Assembly (NCBI RefSeq): GCF_001045455.1
Contig: NZ_LFNE01000005.1
Location: 248,001 to 312,000, forward strand
DNA from: Chryseobacterium sp. FH2
GTDB taxonomy: Bacteria; Bacteroidota; Bacteroidia; Flavobacteriales; Weeksellaceae
DNA: 64,000 bases
Reading direction: 5' to 3'
The notes under the pieces were generated by a model. It was given only the letters and a program-made list of their open reading frames with translations, did no database searches and was not told the origin of the DNA. Shown piece by piece: positions 18,819-27,701 of this stretch. A program made the position numbers and the translations under genes. The first letter of the stretch is position 1. Every line of letters begins with the position of its first letter.

Positions 18819-20054
18819 TTAATCTTCAAATTCTTCTTTAAGTATACGCTTTACGTCTTCAATAGTTTCCTCTTCCAAATCTACCATTTTCAAAAGACTT
18901 TCTGTGTCTTTATCCAACACAGATTTCGCCGTAGTAAGACCTACTTTTTTAAATTCATCCAAAATCCATTGCTCGATGTCGTCATTAAATTCTCTTAATT
19001 CAACGTCATCATCTTCGCTAGACTCTCTATGCACATCAATTTCATAACCTGTCAACCAAGAAGCAAGCCTGATGTTTTGACCTTGTTTTCCGATAACTTT
19101 AGATATCTCTTCAACAGGAGTATAAACCAATGCGTAATTTTGCTCCTCGTTGATATCAATTTTATTAATGGTAACATTACCTAAAGCTCTTTTCACCAGG
19201 ATTTCAGGGTTTTTAGACCACTGAATAACATCGATGTTTTCATTTTTCAACTCTCTTACAACGCCATGGATTCTTGATCCCTTCACTCCTACACAGGCTC
19301 CTACAGGATCAATTCTGTCGTCATAAGCATCTACCGCAATTTTCGCTTTCTCTCCAGGGATTCTTACTACTTTTTTCAACATAATAGTACCATCCTGGAT
19401 TTCAGGAATTTCCAGTTCCAATAATTTCTCTAGGAATTTAGGGGCTGTTCTGGAAATAATAATCTGCGGTTTTGATCCTTTAAAATCTACTGTTTCAACA
19501 ATAGCTCTGATATTTTCTCCTTTTTTAAAGAAGTCGGACCCTATCTGATTTTCTTTTGGCAAAATGAATTCGTTTCCTTCATCATCCAGCAAAATTACGT
19601 GTTTGTGACGTATGTGGTGAATTTCTCCAACCACAATTTCCCCAATTTTATCTCTAAACTGCTCATACAACATTGCATTGTTGTGTTCCTGCAGTTTTGT
19701 AGCCAATATCTGCTTCAAAGTCAGGATATTTCTTCTTCCCAGCTGAGCAACAGGAATTTCCATGGTAAAATCTTCTCCAACTTCGAAAGTAGGGTCAATC
19801 TTTTTAGCTTCAGAAATTTCAATTTCCAAATCGTCGTCTTCCGACATCTCGTCTTCTACAATCGTTTTATTCAAAAATATCTGAAAATCTCCTTTATCAG
19901 GGTTCACAATCACATCAAAATGATCATCCGAATCAAATCTTTTTCTTAAGAGTGTCTTCAGTGAATCTTCAATAATTGCCATAAGATCAATCTTACTGAT
20001 CCCTTTTTCGTCTTTAAAATCACCAAAGGATTCAATCAACGCTATATTATCCAT
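18819..20054 (-). CDS. nusA: Transcription termination/antitermination protein NusA
   Basis: NusA binds RNA polymerase and nascent RNA and modulates pausing, termination and antitermination. The 411 residues comprise the N-terminal polymerase-binding domain (1-125), an S1 domain (about 130-205), KH1 (about 230-290) containing VDAYDDRIDPVGACVGVKGSRI over residues 239-260, and KH2 (about 305-365) with EEISKVIGKQGQNIRLAS. An acidic tail of about 50 residues follows; the two long acidic repeats of the E. coli protein are absent, as in most bacteria outside the Proteobacteria. It begins 15 bases after rimP. Confidence 0.96.
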   Translation of the reverse strand: MDNIALIESFGDFKDEKGISKIDLMAIIEDSLKTLLRKRFDSDDHFDVIVNPDKGDFQIFLNKTIVEDEMSEDDDLEIEISEAKKIDPTFEVGEDFTMEIPVAQLGRRNILTLKQILATKLQEHNNAMLYEQFRDKIGEIVVGEIHHIRHKHVILLDDEGNEFILPKENQIGSDFFKKGENIRAIVETVDFKGSKPQIIISRTAPKFLEKLLELEIPEIQDGTIMLKKVVRIPGEKAKIAVDAYDDRIDPVGACVGVKGSRIHGVVRELKNENIDVIQWSKNPEILVKRALGNVTINKIDINEEQNYALVYTPVEEISKVIGKQGQNIRLASWLTGYEIDVHRESSEDDDVELREFNDDIEQWILDEFKKVGLTTAKSVLDKDTESLLKMVDLEEETIEDVKRILKEEFED

Positions 20055-20069
20055 TTATTCTTTTTTCTT

Positions 20070-20537
20070 TTAAAATTTAATTGTTACTAATGCTTTCTTA
20101 ATCTCAGAGTACGGAATTTCCTTTTCCTCCTCCACGTCTACTTTACCTTTACCTACATCTTTCGGTTTACGATAACGCAGAATAAGTGTGATTTTTTCAT
20201 CATCCACCTTTGTCAGTTCAGCTTCGATTTTAGTAGAATCGTTTAACAAAACCTCAATTTCTCTTCCTATATTTTTTTTGAACTGTCTGGGAGTTGAGAG
20301 AGGCTCACTTAATCCGGCAGACATTACCTGAAGGCTGAAATCATGCTCCTCACGATCCATATTGAATTCTACTGCACGACTTACATCAAGACAATCCTGC
20401 AACGAGACTCCATTATCTCCGTCTAAAATCACCGTAATATCATCCCCTGCAGAAAACTTTAAATCAATAAGAAATAAATCTTTTCTTGTTTCAAGGAATT
20501 CGTTTAATAATTCTTCAATTCTTTTTCTAAACTCCAT
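20070..20537 (-). CDS. rimP: Ribosome maturation factor RimP
   Basis: RimP assists assembly of the 30S ribosomal subunit. The 155-residue length and the order rimP-nusA-infB support the call. The core segment with the pattern VSLQDCLDVSRAVE and the MSAGLSEPL motif (about residues 78-86; usually SSPGLDRPL in other phyla) are visible. The C-terminal SH3-like domain is present and ends with a basic strand. It is the first gene of the operon, preceded by a leader of about 75 bases that holds a terminator-like hairpin. Confidence 0.93.
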   Translation of the reverse strand: MEFRKRIEELLNEFLETRKDLFLIDLKFSAGDDITVILDGDNGVSLQDCLDVSRAVEFNMDREEHDFSLQVMSAGLSEPLSTPRQFKKNIGREIEVLLNDSTKIEAELTKVDDEKITLILRYRKPKDVGKGKVDVEEEKEIPYSEIKKALVTIKF

Positions 20538-20565
20538 AAAATTACTTAAATCTTGATTTACAGTA

Positions 20566-20593
20566 CGAAAAAAGGCTTTCTTCCGAAGGCCTT
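20566..20593 (-). terminator. Possible attenuator in the rimP-nusA-infB leader
   Basis: Reading on the minus strand, an outer stem AAGGC/GCCTT (20593-20589 with 20576-20572) encloses an inner CTT-CGG-AAG hairpin, and six T's follow directly (20573-20568). This looks like an intrinsic terminator placed between the promoter (20620-20649) and the rimP start codon (20537). The outer stem has only five base pairs, so it may be weak or conditional. Confidence 0.45.
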
Positions 20594-20619
20594 CCCATTA
20601 TTTTACCGTAAATCCATTG

Positions 20620-20649
20620 CAAATATACAAATATTTTCTAAAAAAGCAA
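20620..20649 (-). promoter_or_regulatory. Promoter of rimP-nusA-infB
   Basis: TTG (20649-20647), a 19-base spacer and TATATTTG (20627-20620) match both promoter elements exactly. The predicted start site is near 20613, which leaves an untranslated leader of about 75 bases. Confidence 0.65.
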
Positions 20650-20725
20650 AATCATCTTATTATCAAATAAATAACTTAAAAAATGATTTACATCAAATTA
20701 AAGAATGTCATGAAAGTATTTTTAT

Positions 20726-20733
20726 TATTTTTG
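20726..20733 (+). promoter_or_regulatory. Possible -7 element for ugd and the polysaccharide locus
   Basis: TATTTTTG matches TAnnTTTG and lies 25 bases before the ugd start codon. No TTG is seen 17-23 bases upstream. It would be the first promoter of the polysaccharide locus and is divergent from the rimP promoter. Confidence 0.35.
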
Positions 20734-20758
20734 TCATTAAATTTTAAAAACATACATT

Positions 20759-22075
20759 TTGAATATTACTATTGTAGGAACAGGTTATGTAGGTTTAGTT
20801 ACAGGAACTACCCTAGCAGAACTTGGAAACTCAGTCTACTGCGTAGATATTGATGAAAAAAAAGTAGAAGGTATGAAAAACGGCGTCGTTCCCATTTATG
20901 AGCCGAACCTTGAAGAAATGTTCTTAAGAAACATTCAAGCTGAAAGATTATTTTTCACTACTAATTTGAAGGAAGCACTTGATAAAAGCGAAGTTGTATA
21001 TCTTGCTTTACCCACCCCTCCGGGCGAAGATGGTTCCGCAGATCTTTCATACGTGATCAATGTTGCCCATAATATTGGAGAAATGATGACTGAATATAAG
21101 GTTATCGTTAACAAAAGCACTGTTCCTGTAGGAACTGCCGACAAAGTAAGAGAGGTGATTTCTTCTAAAACGAACATTCCTTTTGATGTGGTTTCCAATC
21201 CTGAATTCTTAAGAGAAGGTTTTGCTGTTGAGGATTCAATGAACCCTTCGAGAGTAGTTGTCGGAGCAAGTTCCGAAAAAGCACAGGGTATTATGGCTAA
21301 AATTTACCAGCCATTTACCAATACAGGTATTCCTATTATATTTATGGATGAGAAATCATCTGAACTTACAAAATATGCTGCTAACTCATTCCTAGCTGTA
21401 AAAATTACATTTATGAATGAAATTGCTAACTATTGCGAAAAAGTAGGTGCAGATGTAGACAAAGTAAGACTTGGAATGGGAAGTGATGACAGAATTGGCC
21501 ACAGGTTCTTATTCCCGGGAATAGGATATGGAGGAAGCTGTTTTCCTAAAGATGTGAAAGCTTTAATAAAATCAGGAAAGCAAGAAAATTTTAATTTTCA
21601 AATTCTTGAAGCTACAGAAAATGTAAATACTTCTCAAAAAATAATTCTTGTCTCTGAAATTGAAAAATATTTTGGAGGAAATATAGAAGGAAAGAAAATT
21701 GCAATGTGGGGATTAGCTTTTAAAGCCAATACTGATGATATTCGTGAAGCCTCTTCTTTAGATAATATTGCCCTTCTTTTAGAAAAAGGCGCGAAAGTTG
21801 TAGCGTATGATGCCGTTGCAGAAAATAACGTACAAAAACTTCTTGGAGATAAAATACAATATGCCAAAAGTATGTATGAAGCCTTAGAAGGTGCAGATGC
21901 ATTATTTGTTGCAACAGAATGGCCGGAATTCAAAAATCCTAATTTTGAATTAATGGCTAAAAAAATGAATAATAAAGTTATTTTTGACGGAAGGAATATG
22001 TATCCACTCGAAATTCCTGAGCAAAACGGATTTTATTATAAAAGTATAGGTAGAAAGACAATAGAAAATAACTAG
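20759..22075 (+). CDS. ugd: UDP-glucose/UDP-hexose 6-dehydrogenase
   Basis: The enzyme oxidises UDP-glucose to UDP-glucuronate with two NAD+, supplying a uronic acid for surface polysaccharide. The 438 residues show the N-terminal Rossmann motif GTGYVGLVTG (7-16), the central PEFLREG segment, and the active-site motif GYGGSCFPKD with the catalytic Cys near residue 260. A C-terminal UDP-binding domain follows. The start codon is TTG: no in-frame ATG precedes the Rossmann motif and MNITIVGTGYVG is the normal family start. Its stop codon directly abuts the rfbB ATG. A relative acting on another UDP-hexose cannot be fully excluded. Confidence 0.93.
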   Translation: MNITIVGTGYVGLVTGTTLAELGNSVYCVDIDEKKVEGMKNGVVPIYEPNLEEMFLRNIQAERLFFTTNLKEALDKSEVVYLALPTPPGEDGSADLSYVINVAHNIGEMMTEYKVIVNKSTVPVGTADKVREVISSKTNIPFDVVSNPEFLREGFAVEDSMNPSRVVVGASSEKAQGIMAKIYQPFTNTGIPIIFMDEKSSELTKYAANSFLAVKITFMNEIANYCEKVGADVDKVRLGMGSDDRIGHRFLFPGIGYGGSCFPKDVKALIKSGKQENFNFQILEATENVNTSQKIILVSEIEKYFGGNIEGKKIAMWGLAFKANTDDIREASSLDNIALLLEKGAKVVAYDAVAENNVQKLLGDKIQYAKSMYEALEGADALFVATEWPEFKNPNFELMAKKMNNKVIFDGRNMYPLEIPEQNGFYYKSIGRKTIENN

Positions 22076-23155
22076 ATGAAAAATATAATCGTTACAGGAG
22101 GAGCGGGGTTTATTGGTTCCCACGTGGTAAGAGAGTTTGTAAAAAACAATCCGAATACGACAATAATTAATCTTGATGCCCTCACGTATGCAGGAAACCT
22201 AGAAAATTTAAAGGATATTGAAAATGAGCCTAATTATGTTTTCGAAAAAGCCGACATTACAAAACCTGAAGAATTAAGAAAAATATTCGAAAAATATAAT
22301 CCTGATGCTGTGGTACATTTGGCGGCAGAAAGCCATGTTGACAGAAGTATCACTGATCCCACGGCATTTATCAATACTAATGTGAACGGAACAGCAAATC
22401 TCCTTAATCTTTGTAAAGAATTCTGGACATTAAATCCAGATCACACACACGGAAGATTTCCTGACGAAAAAAGAAAAAACCTTTTCTATCATGTTTCAAC
22501 TGACGAAGTTTACGGAAGTTTAGGTGAAACAGGCTTTTTCCTTGAAACGACCTCTTACGACCCCCAGTCTCCATATTCAGCTTCTAAAGCAGCATCTGAC
22601 CATTTGGTAAGAGCCTACGGAAATACTTACGGAATGCCTTTCATTGTTTCAAACTGTTCAAATAATTACGGCCCGAATCATTTCCCTGAAAAATTAATTC
22701 CCCTTTGTATTTCAAATATTATTAATGAAAGACCTTTGCCGATTTATGGTGACGGAAAATACACGAGAGACTGGTTATTTGTCATTGATCACGCTAAAGG
22801 AATTTACCAAATTTTCAACGAAGCAAAAACCGGTGAAACTTATAACATCGGAGGCTTCAATGAGTGGCAAAACATTGATTTAGTGAAAGAATTAATCAAG
22901 CAAATGGATGCCAAGCTCGGAAAACCAGAAGGTTATTCTGAAAAATTAATCACTTTCGTAAAAGACAGACCGGGACACGATAAGCGCTACGCAATTGATG
23001 CTACCAAACTGAATAAAGATTTGGGATGGAAACCATCAGTAACATTTGAAGAAGGGCTTTCAAAAACAATTGACTGGTATCTGGAAAATAAAGAATGGCT
23101 TGAAAACGTAACAAACGGGGATTACCAGAAATATTACGAAAAACAATATAACTAA
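22076..23155 (+). CDS. rfbB: dTDP-glucose 4,6-dehydratase
   Basis: RfbB (RmlB) converts dTDP-glucose to dTDP-4-keto-6-deoxyglucose, the common precursor of both amino-sugar branches in this locus. It is an extended short-chain dehydrogenase of 359 residues with the NAD-binding GGAGFIGSH (6-14), AAESHVDRS, the TDEVYG motif and [10 protein letters not shown] with the catalytic Tyr and Lys. The gene begins at the base after the ugd stop and is followed 11 bases later by rfbA. RmlC and RmlD for rhamnose are not present in the window, so the product goes to amino sugars rather than rhamnose. Confidence 0.96.
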   Translation: MKNIIVTGGAGFIGSHVVREFVKNNPNTTIINLDALTYAGNLENLKDIENEPNYVFEKADITKPEELRKIFEKYNPDAVVHLAAESHVDRSITDPTAFINTNVNGTANLLNLCKEFWTLNPDHTHGRFPDEKRKNLFYHVSTDEVYGSLGETGFFLETTSYDPQSPYSASKAASDHLVRAYGNTYGMPFIVSNCSNNYGPNHFPEKLIPLCISNIINERPLPIYGDGKYTRDWLFVIDHAKGIYQIFNEAKTGETYNIGGFNEWQNIDLVKELIKQMDAKLGKPEGYSEKLITFVKDRPGHDKRYAIDATKLNKDLGWKPSVTFEEGLSKTIDWYLENKEWLENVTNGDYQKYYEKQYN

Positions 23156-23166
23156 CACAAAAAAAG

Positions 23167-24030
23167 ATGAAAGGTATTATTTTAGCCGGGGGTTCAGGCA
23201 CAAGGCTTTATCCATTGACAATTGCTGTAAGTAAGCAATTGATGCCGATTTATGACAAACCAATGATTTATTACCCGCTTTCCACCTTATTATTAGCAGG
23301 CATTAAAGATATTTTAATCATTACAACCCCTCACGACCAAGCCGGATTCATTAAATTATTGGGAGACGGCTCTCAAATTGGCTGTAACATTGAATATGTA
23401 GTACAGCCAAATCCTGACGGCCTGGCCCAAGCCTTCATTTTAGGCGACAAATTTATTGGAAATGATTCTGCTGCTTTAGTTTTAGGAGATAATATTTTCT
23501 ACGGCTCTGAAATGGGAACTTTATTGAAAAACAAAACAAATCCCGACGGCGGTGTTGTCTTTGCTTATCATGTTTCAGATCCTGAAAGATATGGTGTTGT
23601 AGAATTTGATGATAATTTTAAAGCTATTTCTATTGAAGAAAAACCTATATATCCAAAATCTAATTATGCAGTTCCCGGGTTGTATTTTTATGACAATGAA
23701 GTAGTTGAAATTGCAAAAAACATCAAACCCTCTGCAAGAGGCGAACTTGAAATCACCGATGTAAACAATGTTTATTTGAGTAAAAACAAGCTTGAGGTAG
23801 GCGTCTTAGATCGAGGAACAGCTTGGCTGGATACAGGGACGTTTGACTCCCTTAATGATGCTTCAGAGTTTGTGAGTGTTATTGAAAAGAGACAAGGTTT
23901 CAAAATAGGATGTATCGAAGAAATTGCTTTCAGAAATAACTTTATCAATGAAGAAAAACTCCTTGAAACAGCCAGTAAATACGGAAAAAGCGGCTATGGA
24001 GAATACTTAAAAAAACTCGTTAATAAATAA
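23167..24030 (+). CDS. rfbA: Glucose-1-phosphate thymidylyltransferase
   Basis: RfbA (RmlA) makes dTDP-glucose from glucose-1-phosphate and dTTP. The 287-residue protein has the nucleotidyltransferase signature [11 protein letters not shown] (8-18), [12 protein letters not shown], the GDNIFYG metal site and the C-terminal [13 protein letters not shown]. It provides the first step for the dTDP-sugar branches downstream. A weak hairpin follows it. Confidence 0.97.
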   Translation: MKGIILAGGSGTRLYPLTIAVSKQLMPIYDKPMIYYPLSTLLLAGIKDILIITTPHDQAGFIKLLGDGSQIGCNIEYVVQPNPDGLAQAFILGDKFIGNDSAALVLGDNIFYGSEMGTLLKNKTNPDGGVVFAYHVSDPERYGVVEFDDNFKAISIEEKPIYPKSNYAVPGLYFYDNEVVEIAKNIKPSARGELEITDVNNVYLSKNKLEVGVLDRGTAWLDTGTFDSLNDASEFVSVIEKRQGFKIGCIEEIAFRNNFINEEKLLETASKYGKSGYGEYLKKLVNK

Positions 24031-24052
24031 AAAATCAGTTTTAAATATTTAC

Positions 24053-24083
24053 AACTATTAGCTATTATCACTGATAGTTTTTG
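24053..24083 (+). terminator. Weak terminator-like hairpin after rfbA
   Basis: AACTAT (24053-24058) and ATAGTT (24074-24079) can pair around a 15-base loop, followed by T's to 24082. The stem is short and AT-only, so it would be a poor terminator. The rest of the 174-base gap to the exporter genes is AT-rich. Confidence 0.25.
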
Positions 24084-24179
24084 TTCATAACAACAAATAT
24101 TAATATATTAGTTGTAGTTTTTTAGTTTTATATGAATAATAATTCATGAATTTGAAAACATGAAGATATTTAAATATTA

Positions 24180-24187
24180 TAAATTTG
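24180..24187 (+). promoter_or_regulatory. Possible -7 element for the exporter genes
   Basis: TAAATTTG matches TAnnTTTG, 18 bases before the permease ATG. The nearest TTG (24152-24154) is 25 bases upstream, slightly too far. It would permit a separate transcript starting at the ABC exporter. Confidence 0.35.
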
Positions 24188-24204
24188 CATAAATTTTCAC
24201 ACAA

Positions 24205-25053
24205 ATGAATGAACCACAACAGAAGTGGACAGAAACAATAGGCTCCAGTCATTCTTTATTTGATTTGCAATTAAAAGAAGTATGGAGGTATAAAGACCTT
24301 ATTTATATGTTTGTAAAGAGAGACTTTATATCAAGTTTTAAACAGACTATTTTAGGTCCGATTTGGTTTTTTGTTAATCCTATTTTTACCACAATTACAT
24401 ATCTGATTATTTTCGGAAAATTTGCGAAACTCCCTACAGATGGAGCTCCTGGAATATTATTTTATCTTGCTGGAGTTACTTTATGGAATTATTTCTCAGG
24501 CTCGCTACTTGGTACTTCTGCTACATTTACGGGAAATGCCAACATTTTCGGAAAGGTATATTTCCCAAGGCTTGTAACTCCTATTTCAATTGTAATCTCA
24601 AATTTAATGCGCCTTGGCGTTCAGTTTATTTTATTTATTATTGCCTGGGCTTATTATCTTATTAATAAGGAAATTACTCCAAACTGGTGGATTTTAGCGA
24701 CACCATTTCTGGTGATTCTTATGGCTTTATTTGCTTTAGGTGTCGGAATGATATTTTCAGCACTTACTACAAAATACAAAGATTTAAGTATGTTGTTAGG
24801 CTTCGGGGTGAGCTTATATATGTATGCTACTCCCGTTATTTACCCGGTATCTATGCTTCCCGGATATTTTAAAAATATTGCTAAGTTTAATCCGTTAACT
24901 GGTATTTTTGAATGTTTCAAATATGGATGGCTTGGTGTTGGAGACTTCTCTCCTATTATGTTAATAGCAAGTACAATTATAACTGTTATTCTCTTATTTA
25001 TTGGTATTGTTATATTTAATAAAGTAGAGAAAACGTTTATGGATACAGTATAG
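24205..25053 (+). CDS. ABC-2 type polysaccharide export permease (Wzm-like)
   Basis: This 282-residue inner-membrane protein has about six hydrophobic segments after a cytoplasmic N-terminus. The family pattern RDFISSFKQTILGPIWFFVNP (residues 38-58 region) and a late STIITVILLFIGIVIFNKVEKTFMD match O-antigen and teichoic acid exporter permeases. With the ATPase gene 40 bases downstream it forms a transporter that moves a lipid-linked polysaccharide from cytoplasm to periplasm. This implies ABC-dependent rather than Wzx/Wzy assembly. Confidence 0.92.
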   Translation: MNEPQQKWTETIGSSHSLFDLQLKEVWRYKDLIYMFVKRDFISSFKQTILGPIWFFVNPIFTTITYLIIFGKFAKLPTDGAPGILFYLAGVTLWNYFSGSLLGTSATFTGNANIFGKVYFPRLVTPISIVISNLMRLGVQFILFIIAWAYYLINKEITPNWWILATPFLVILMALFALGVGMIFSALTTKYKDLSMLLGFGVSLYMYATPVIYPVSMLPGYFKNIAKFNPLTGIFECFKYGWLGVGDFSPIMLIASTIITVILLFIGIVIFNKVEKTFMDTV

Positions 25054-25093
25054 TTGAATGAAAAACACTTGATAAAATTAAAATTTAAAAAAC

Positions 25094-26353
25094 ATGCTAG
25101 CTTTAAAAGCAGAAAACATATCAAAACAATACCGTTTAGGGCAAGTCGGAACAGGGACACTTTCTCATGACTTAAACAGATTCTGGCATAGAGTAAGAGG
25201 AAAAGAAGACCCTTACTTGAAAATAGGCGAAGCCAATGACAGAACAACCAAAGGTAATTCTGATTATGTCTGGTCCCTTCGTGATATCAATTTTGAAATT
25301 CAACAAGGTGATGCAGTAGGAATTATAGGAAGAAATGGTGCCGGAAAATCCACTTTGCTCAAGCTCTTGAGTAAAGTCACAAAACCTACAACCGGGACAA
25401 TCCACACCAATGGAAGGATTGCTTCATTATTAGAAGTGGGAACGGGTTTTCACCCGGAAATGACCGGTCGTGAAAATGTTTACCTTAATGGTGCAATTCT
25501 GGGAATGACCAGAAAAGAAATTACAAGAAAATTTGATGAGATTGTTGCTTTTTCCGGTGTTGAAAGATATATTGATACGCCGGTAAAAAGATATTCTTCT
25601 GGAATGTATGTACGCCTCGCATTTGCTGTCGCAGCCCATTTAGAATCTGAAATTTTAATTGTGGATGAAGTTTTAGCAGTCGGGGATGCAGATTTTCAAA
25701 AAAAATGTCTGGGTAAAATGAATGATGTTACCAAAGGAGAAGGAAGAACAATTCTTTTTGTAAGTCATAATATGACCGCTATAAAAGAACTTTGCAACAA
25801 AGGTATTTTATTAAACCAAGGTTCACTTCTTTATCAGGGAAACATGTTGGACACCATTATAGAGTATCAAAGAAGCAGCACAACGGCAACTTCTTATCAT
25901 TATAACGGTAACATTAATGAAGCGTTAGGAAACGAAAATATTAAAATTAAGGAGTTCTCAGTCAGCCCAATTAAAGGAGAACTGATAGATATAGATTCTG
26001 GAGTTCATGTAAAGCTAGTTTTTCAAAATTTCTGCCCTGACATAACGCTCGATACAACCTTTGAATTAAGAAGTTACGAAGAATTGGTTATTTTCCATGT
26101 CGGAGCATTTCCGGCAAGCAACAACAACTCGGAAATAGGAGAATATACGGTAGAATATGACATTCCCGCAGGTTTACTCAATGCAGGAAATTATTATTTC
26201 AAATTATATTTTGGTAAAGATCAGACTGTTCTTCTGTATGGGATTGATAATTTTATTGGGTTTGAAGTTGAAAATGTAAAGGTAGGTAACAAAATACATG
26301 TCTACCCGGGTGTCACAAGACCCCATTTTGAATATAAAATACAGACACCATGA
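25094..26353 (+). CDS. ABC polysaccharide exporter ATPase with C-terminal sugar-binding domain (Wzt-like)
   Basis: The 419-residue protein has an ABC ATPase domain (about 1-255) with Walker A GRNGAGKS (79-86), the signature YSSGMYVRLAF and Walker B ILIVDEVLAVGD. It also has a C-terminal beta-sandwich extension (about 270-419) like the Wzt carbohydrate-binding domain. In characterised systems that domain recognises the non-reducing end of the finished O-polysaccharide, so a defined terminal modification is likely. Its last four bases overlap the start of the next gene (ATG at 26350), which ties it to the amino-sugar genes. Confidence 0.93.
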   Translation: MLALKAENISKQYRLGQVGTGTLSHDLNRFWHRVRGKEDPYLKIGEANDRTTKGNSDYVWSLRDINFEIQQGDAVGIIGRNGAGKSTLLKLLSKVTKPTTGTIHTNGRIASLLEVGTGFHPEMTGRENVYLNGAILGMTRKEITRKFDEIVAFSGVERYIDTPVKRYSSGMYVRLAFAVAAHLESEILIVDEVLAVGDADFQKKCLGKMNDVTKGEGRTILFVSHNMTAIKELCNKGILLNQGSLLYQGNMLDTIIEYQRSSTTATSYHYNGNINEALGNENIKIKEFSVSPIKGELIDIDSGVHVKLVFQNFCPDITLDTTFELRSYEELVIFHVGAFPASNNNSEIGEYTVEYDIPAGLLNAGNYYFKLYFGKDQTVLLYGIDNFIGFEVENVKVGNKIHVYPGVTRPHFEYKIQTP

Positions 26354-26751
26354 TTCCAAAAATAATTGAACTTCCAAAAATATATGACAAAAGAGGAAAT
26401 CTTTCCTTTTTTCAGCATCCTTCCAATCTCCCTTTTGAAATAAAAAGAACATATTGGATCTATGATGTGCCGGGGGGAGAAACAAGAGGCAGCCATGCTT
26501 TTAAAGAACAACAAGAGTTTATTATTGCTCTTTCAGGAAGCTTTGATGTTATTATACATGATGGGAAAGAGGAGAAAACATTCTCACTCAACAGATCTTA
26601 TTATGGTTTATATATTCCTAAAATGTATTGGAGAAAGTTGGAAAACTTTTCCACAAATTCATTGGCATTAATAGTTTCCGATCACAATTATAACGAGGGA
26701 GACTACATTAGGGATTTTGAAGAATTTAAAAAACTTGCGCATGAAAAATAA
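26350..26751 (+). CDS. FdtA/QdtA-like dTDP-sugar 3,4-ketoisomerase, first copy
   Basis: This 133-residue cupin belongs to the family that moves the keto group of dTDP-4-keto-6-deoxyglucose from C4 to C3. The central motif is GGETRGSHAFKEQQEF (42-57). In the second copy next door the same site reads HSH, whereas here it is H49-A-F51, so one of the two histidines that published FdtA work connects with catalysis is replaced by Phe. The SLNRSYYGLYIPKMYWR segment is well conserved. It may catalyse the reaction with different stereochemistry, or act in a partner role. It overlaps wzt by four bases and the next gene by 11. Confidence 0.85.
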   Translation: MIPKIIELPKIYDKRGNLSFFQHPSNLPFEIKRTYWIYDVPGGETRGSHAFKEQQEFIIALSGSFDVIIHDGKEEKTFSLNRSYYGLYIPKMYWRKLENFSTNSLALIVSDHNYNEGDYIRDFEEFKKLAHEK

Positions 26752-27163
26752 CCCCTCTGTATTTGACTGTAGCGTTATAGATTTAGGAAAAATAAGCTTT
26801 GATGAAGGAAATCTCACTGTAGTTGAAAATAACTCTAATTTTCCTTTTGATGTAAAAAGAATTTTTTACCTGTATGATATTGTTGGCGGAGAAAGCCGGG
26901 GAGCCCATTCCCATAAAGAATGCCATCAATTCCTGATCGCTGCCAGTGGAAGTTTTGAAGTCTCTTTAGATGACGGAAAATTTAAAAGACAGGTTTTTCT
27001 TAATCGTCCTGATACAGGCTTACATATCCCTCCGGGAATCTGGGCTTCTGAAATTAATTTTTCTTCAGGGGCTATTTGCCTGGTTTTGGCTTCACATCAT
27101 TATAATGAAGAAGATTATATCAGAAATTATGAAACCTTCTTAAAATTACAAAATGAAATATAA
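26741..27163 (+). CDS. FdtA/QdtA-like dTDP-sugar 3,4-ketoisomerase, second copy
   Basis: A 140-residue cupin homologous to the previous gene. The motif [16 protein letters not shown] contains both His56 and His58, as in characterised FdtA/QdtA. The expected product is dTDP-3-keto-6-deoxyhexose, the substrate of the FdtB-like aminotransferase at 28,756. I chose the ATG at 26741, which overlaps the first copy by 11 bases; an earlier in-frame codon at 26717 would overlap by 35. The stop overlaps the acetyltransferase start by 11 bases. Confidence 0.88.
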   Translation: MKNNPSVFDCSVIDLGKISFDEGNLTVVENNSNFPFDVKRIFYLYDIVGGESRGAHSHKECHQFLIAASGSFEVSLDDGKFKRQVFLNRPDTGLHIPPGIWASEINFSSGAICLVLASHHYNEEDYIRNYETFLKLQNEI

Positions 27164-27701
27164 TGTTCACAACCTAGCTGACGTACAAACTGAGAATATT
27201 GGTGAGGGAACTACTATTTGGCAATTTTGTGTTGTTTTAAAAAATGCTAAAATTGGGAAAAACTGTAATATTAATTGTAACGTCTTTATTGAGAATGATG
27301 TATCAATTGGAGATAATGTGACCATCAAACCCGGAGTACAGATTTGGGATGGGGTAATATTAGAAGACAATGTGTTTGTGGGACCTAATGTTACATTTAC
27401 AAACGACCTTATCCCAAGATCTAAACAATATCCTCTTGAGTTCGCTAAAACTTTAGTAAAAAAAGGAGCATCTATTGGTGCCAATTCCACAATTGTTGCA
27501 GGAAACACGATAGGAGAAAATGCATTGATAGGCGCCGGAAGCGTTATCACAAAGGATGTTCCGGCAAACACTGTCTGGTTTGGAAACCCTGCTAAGCAAA
27601 AAGGCTATATTTCGTCCGAAGGTAAAATATTAGATCTGAATATGATCGATAAAGAAGGTGTTTTACATCAATTTGTGAATGATAAATTTGTGAAAAAATG
27701 A
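27153..27701 (+). CDS. Sugar N-acetyltransferase (FdtC/QdtC-like, left-handed beta-helix)
   Basis: The 182-residue protein consists of hexapeptide repeats (I/V-G-x4 pattern, e.g. [36 protein letters not shown]) and the terminal VWFGNPAKQ segment common to NAD- or dTDP-amino-sugar acetyltransferases. Position between ketoisomerases and the FdtB-like aminotransferase suggests it acetylates the 3-amino group of dTDP-3-amino-3,6-dideoxyhexose. It overlaps the previous gene by 11 and the next by 4 bases. Confidence 0.85.
   Translation: MKYNVHNLADVQTENIGEGTTIWQFCVVLKNAKIGKNCNINCNVFIENDVSIGDNVTIKPGVQIWDGVILEDNVFVGPNVTFTNDLIPRSKQYPLEFAKTLVKKGASIGANSTIVAGNTIGENALIGAGSVITKDVPANTVWFGNPAKQKGYISSEGKILDLNMIDKEGVLHQFVNDKFVKK

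Noticed and set aside
20553..20747. A 64-codon plus-strand open frame between rimP and ugd
   Set aside because: It covers the divergent promoter region and leader hairpin and has no recognisable protein features.
24053..24204. The gap after rfbA as a regulatory RNA or boundary of a transferred island
   Set aside because: Only a weak hairpin and a half promoter are visible; nothing such as an integrase, tRNA end or direct repeat supports an island boundary.
24840..25247. A 135-codon minus-strand open frame across the Wzm/Wzt junction
   Set aside because: It lies opposite two well-supported genes, has no family match and crosses their intergenic gap.
27167..27571. A 134-codon minus-strand open frame opposite the acetyltransferase
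   Set aside because: It reflects the regular hexapeptide repeat coding pattern of the real gene on the other strand.
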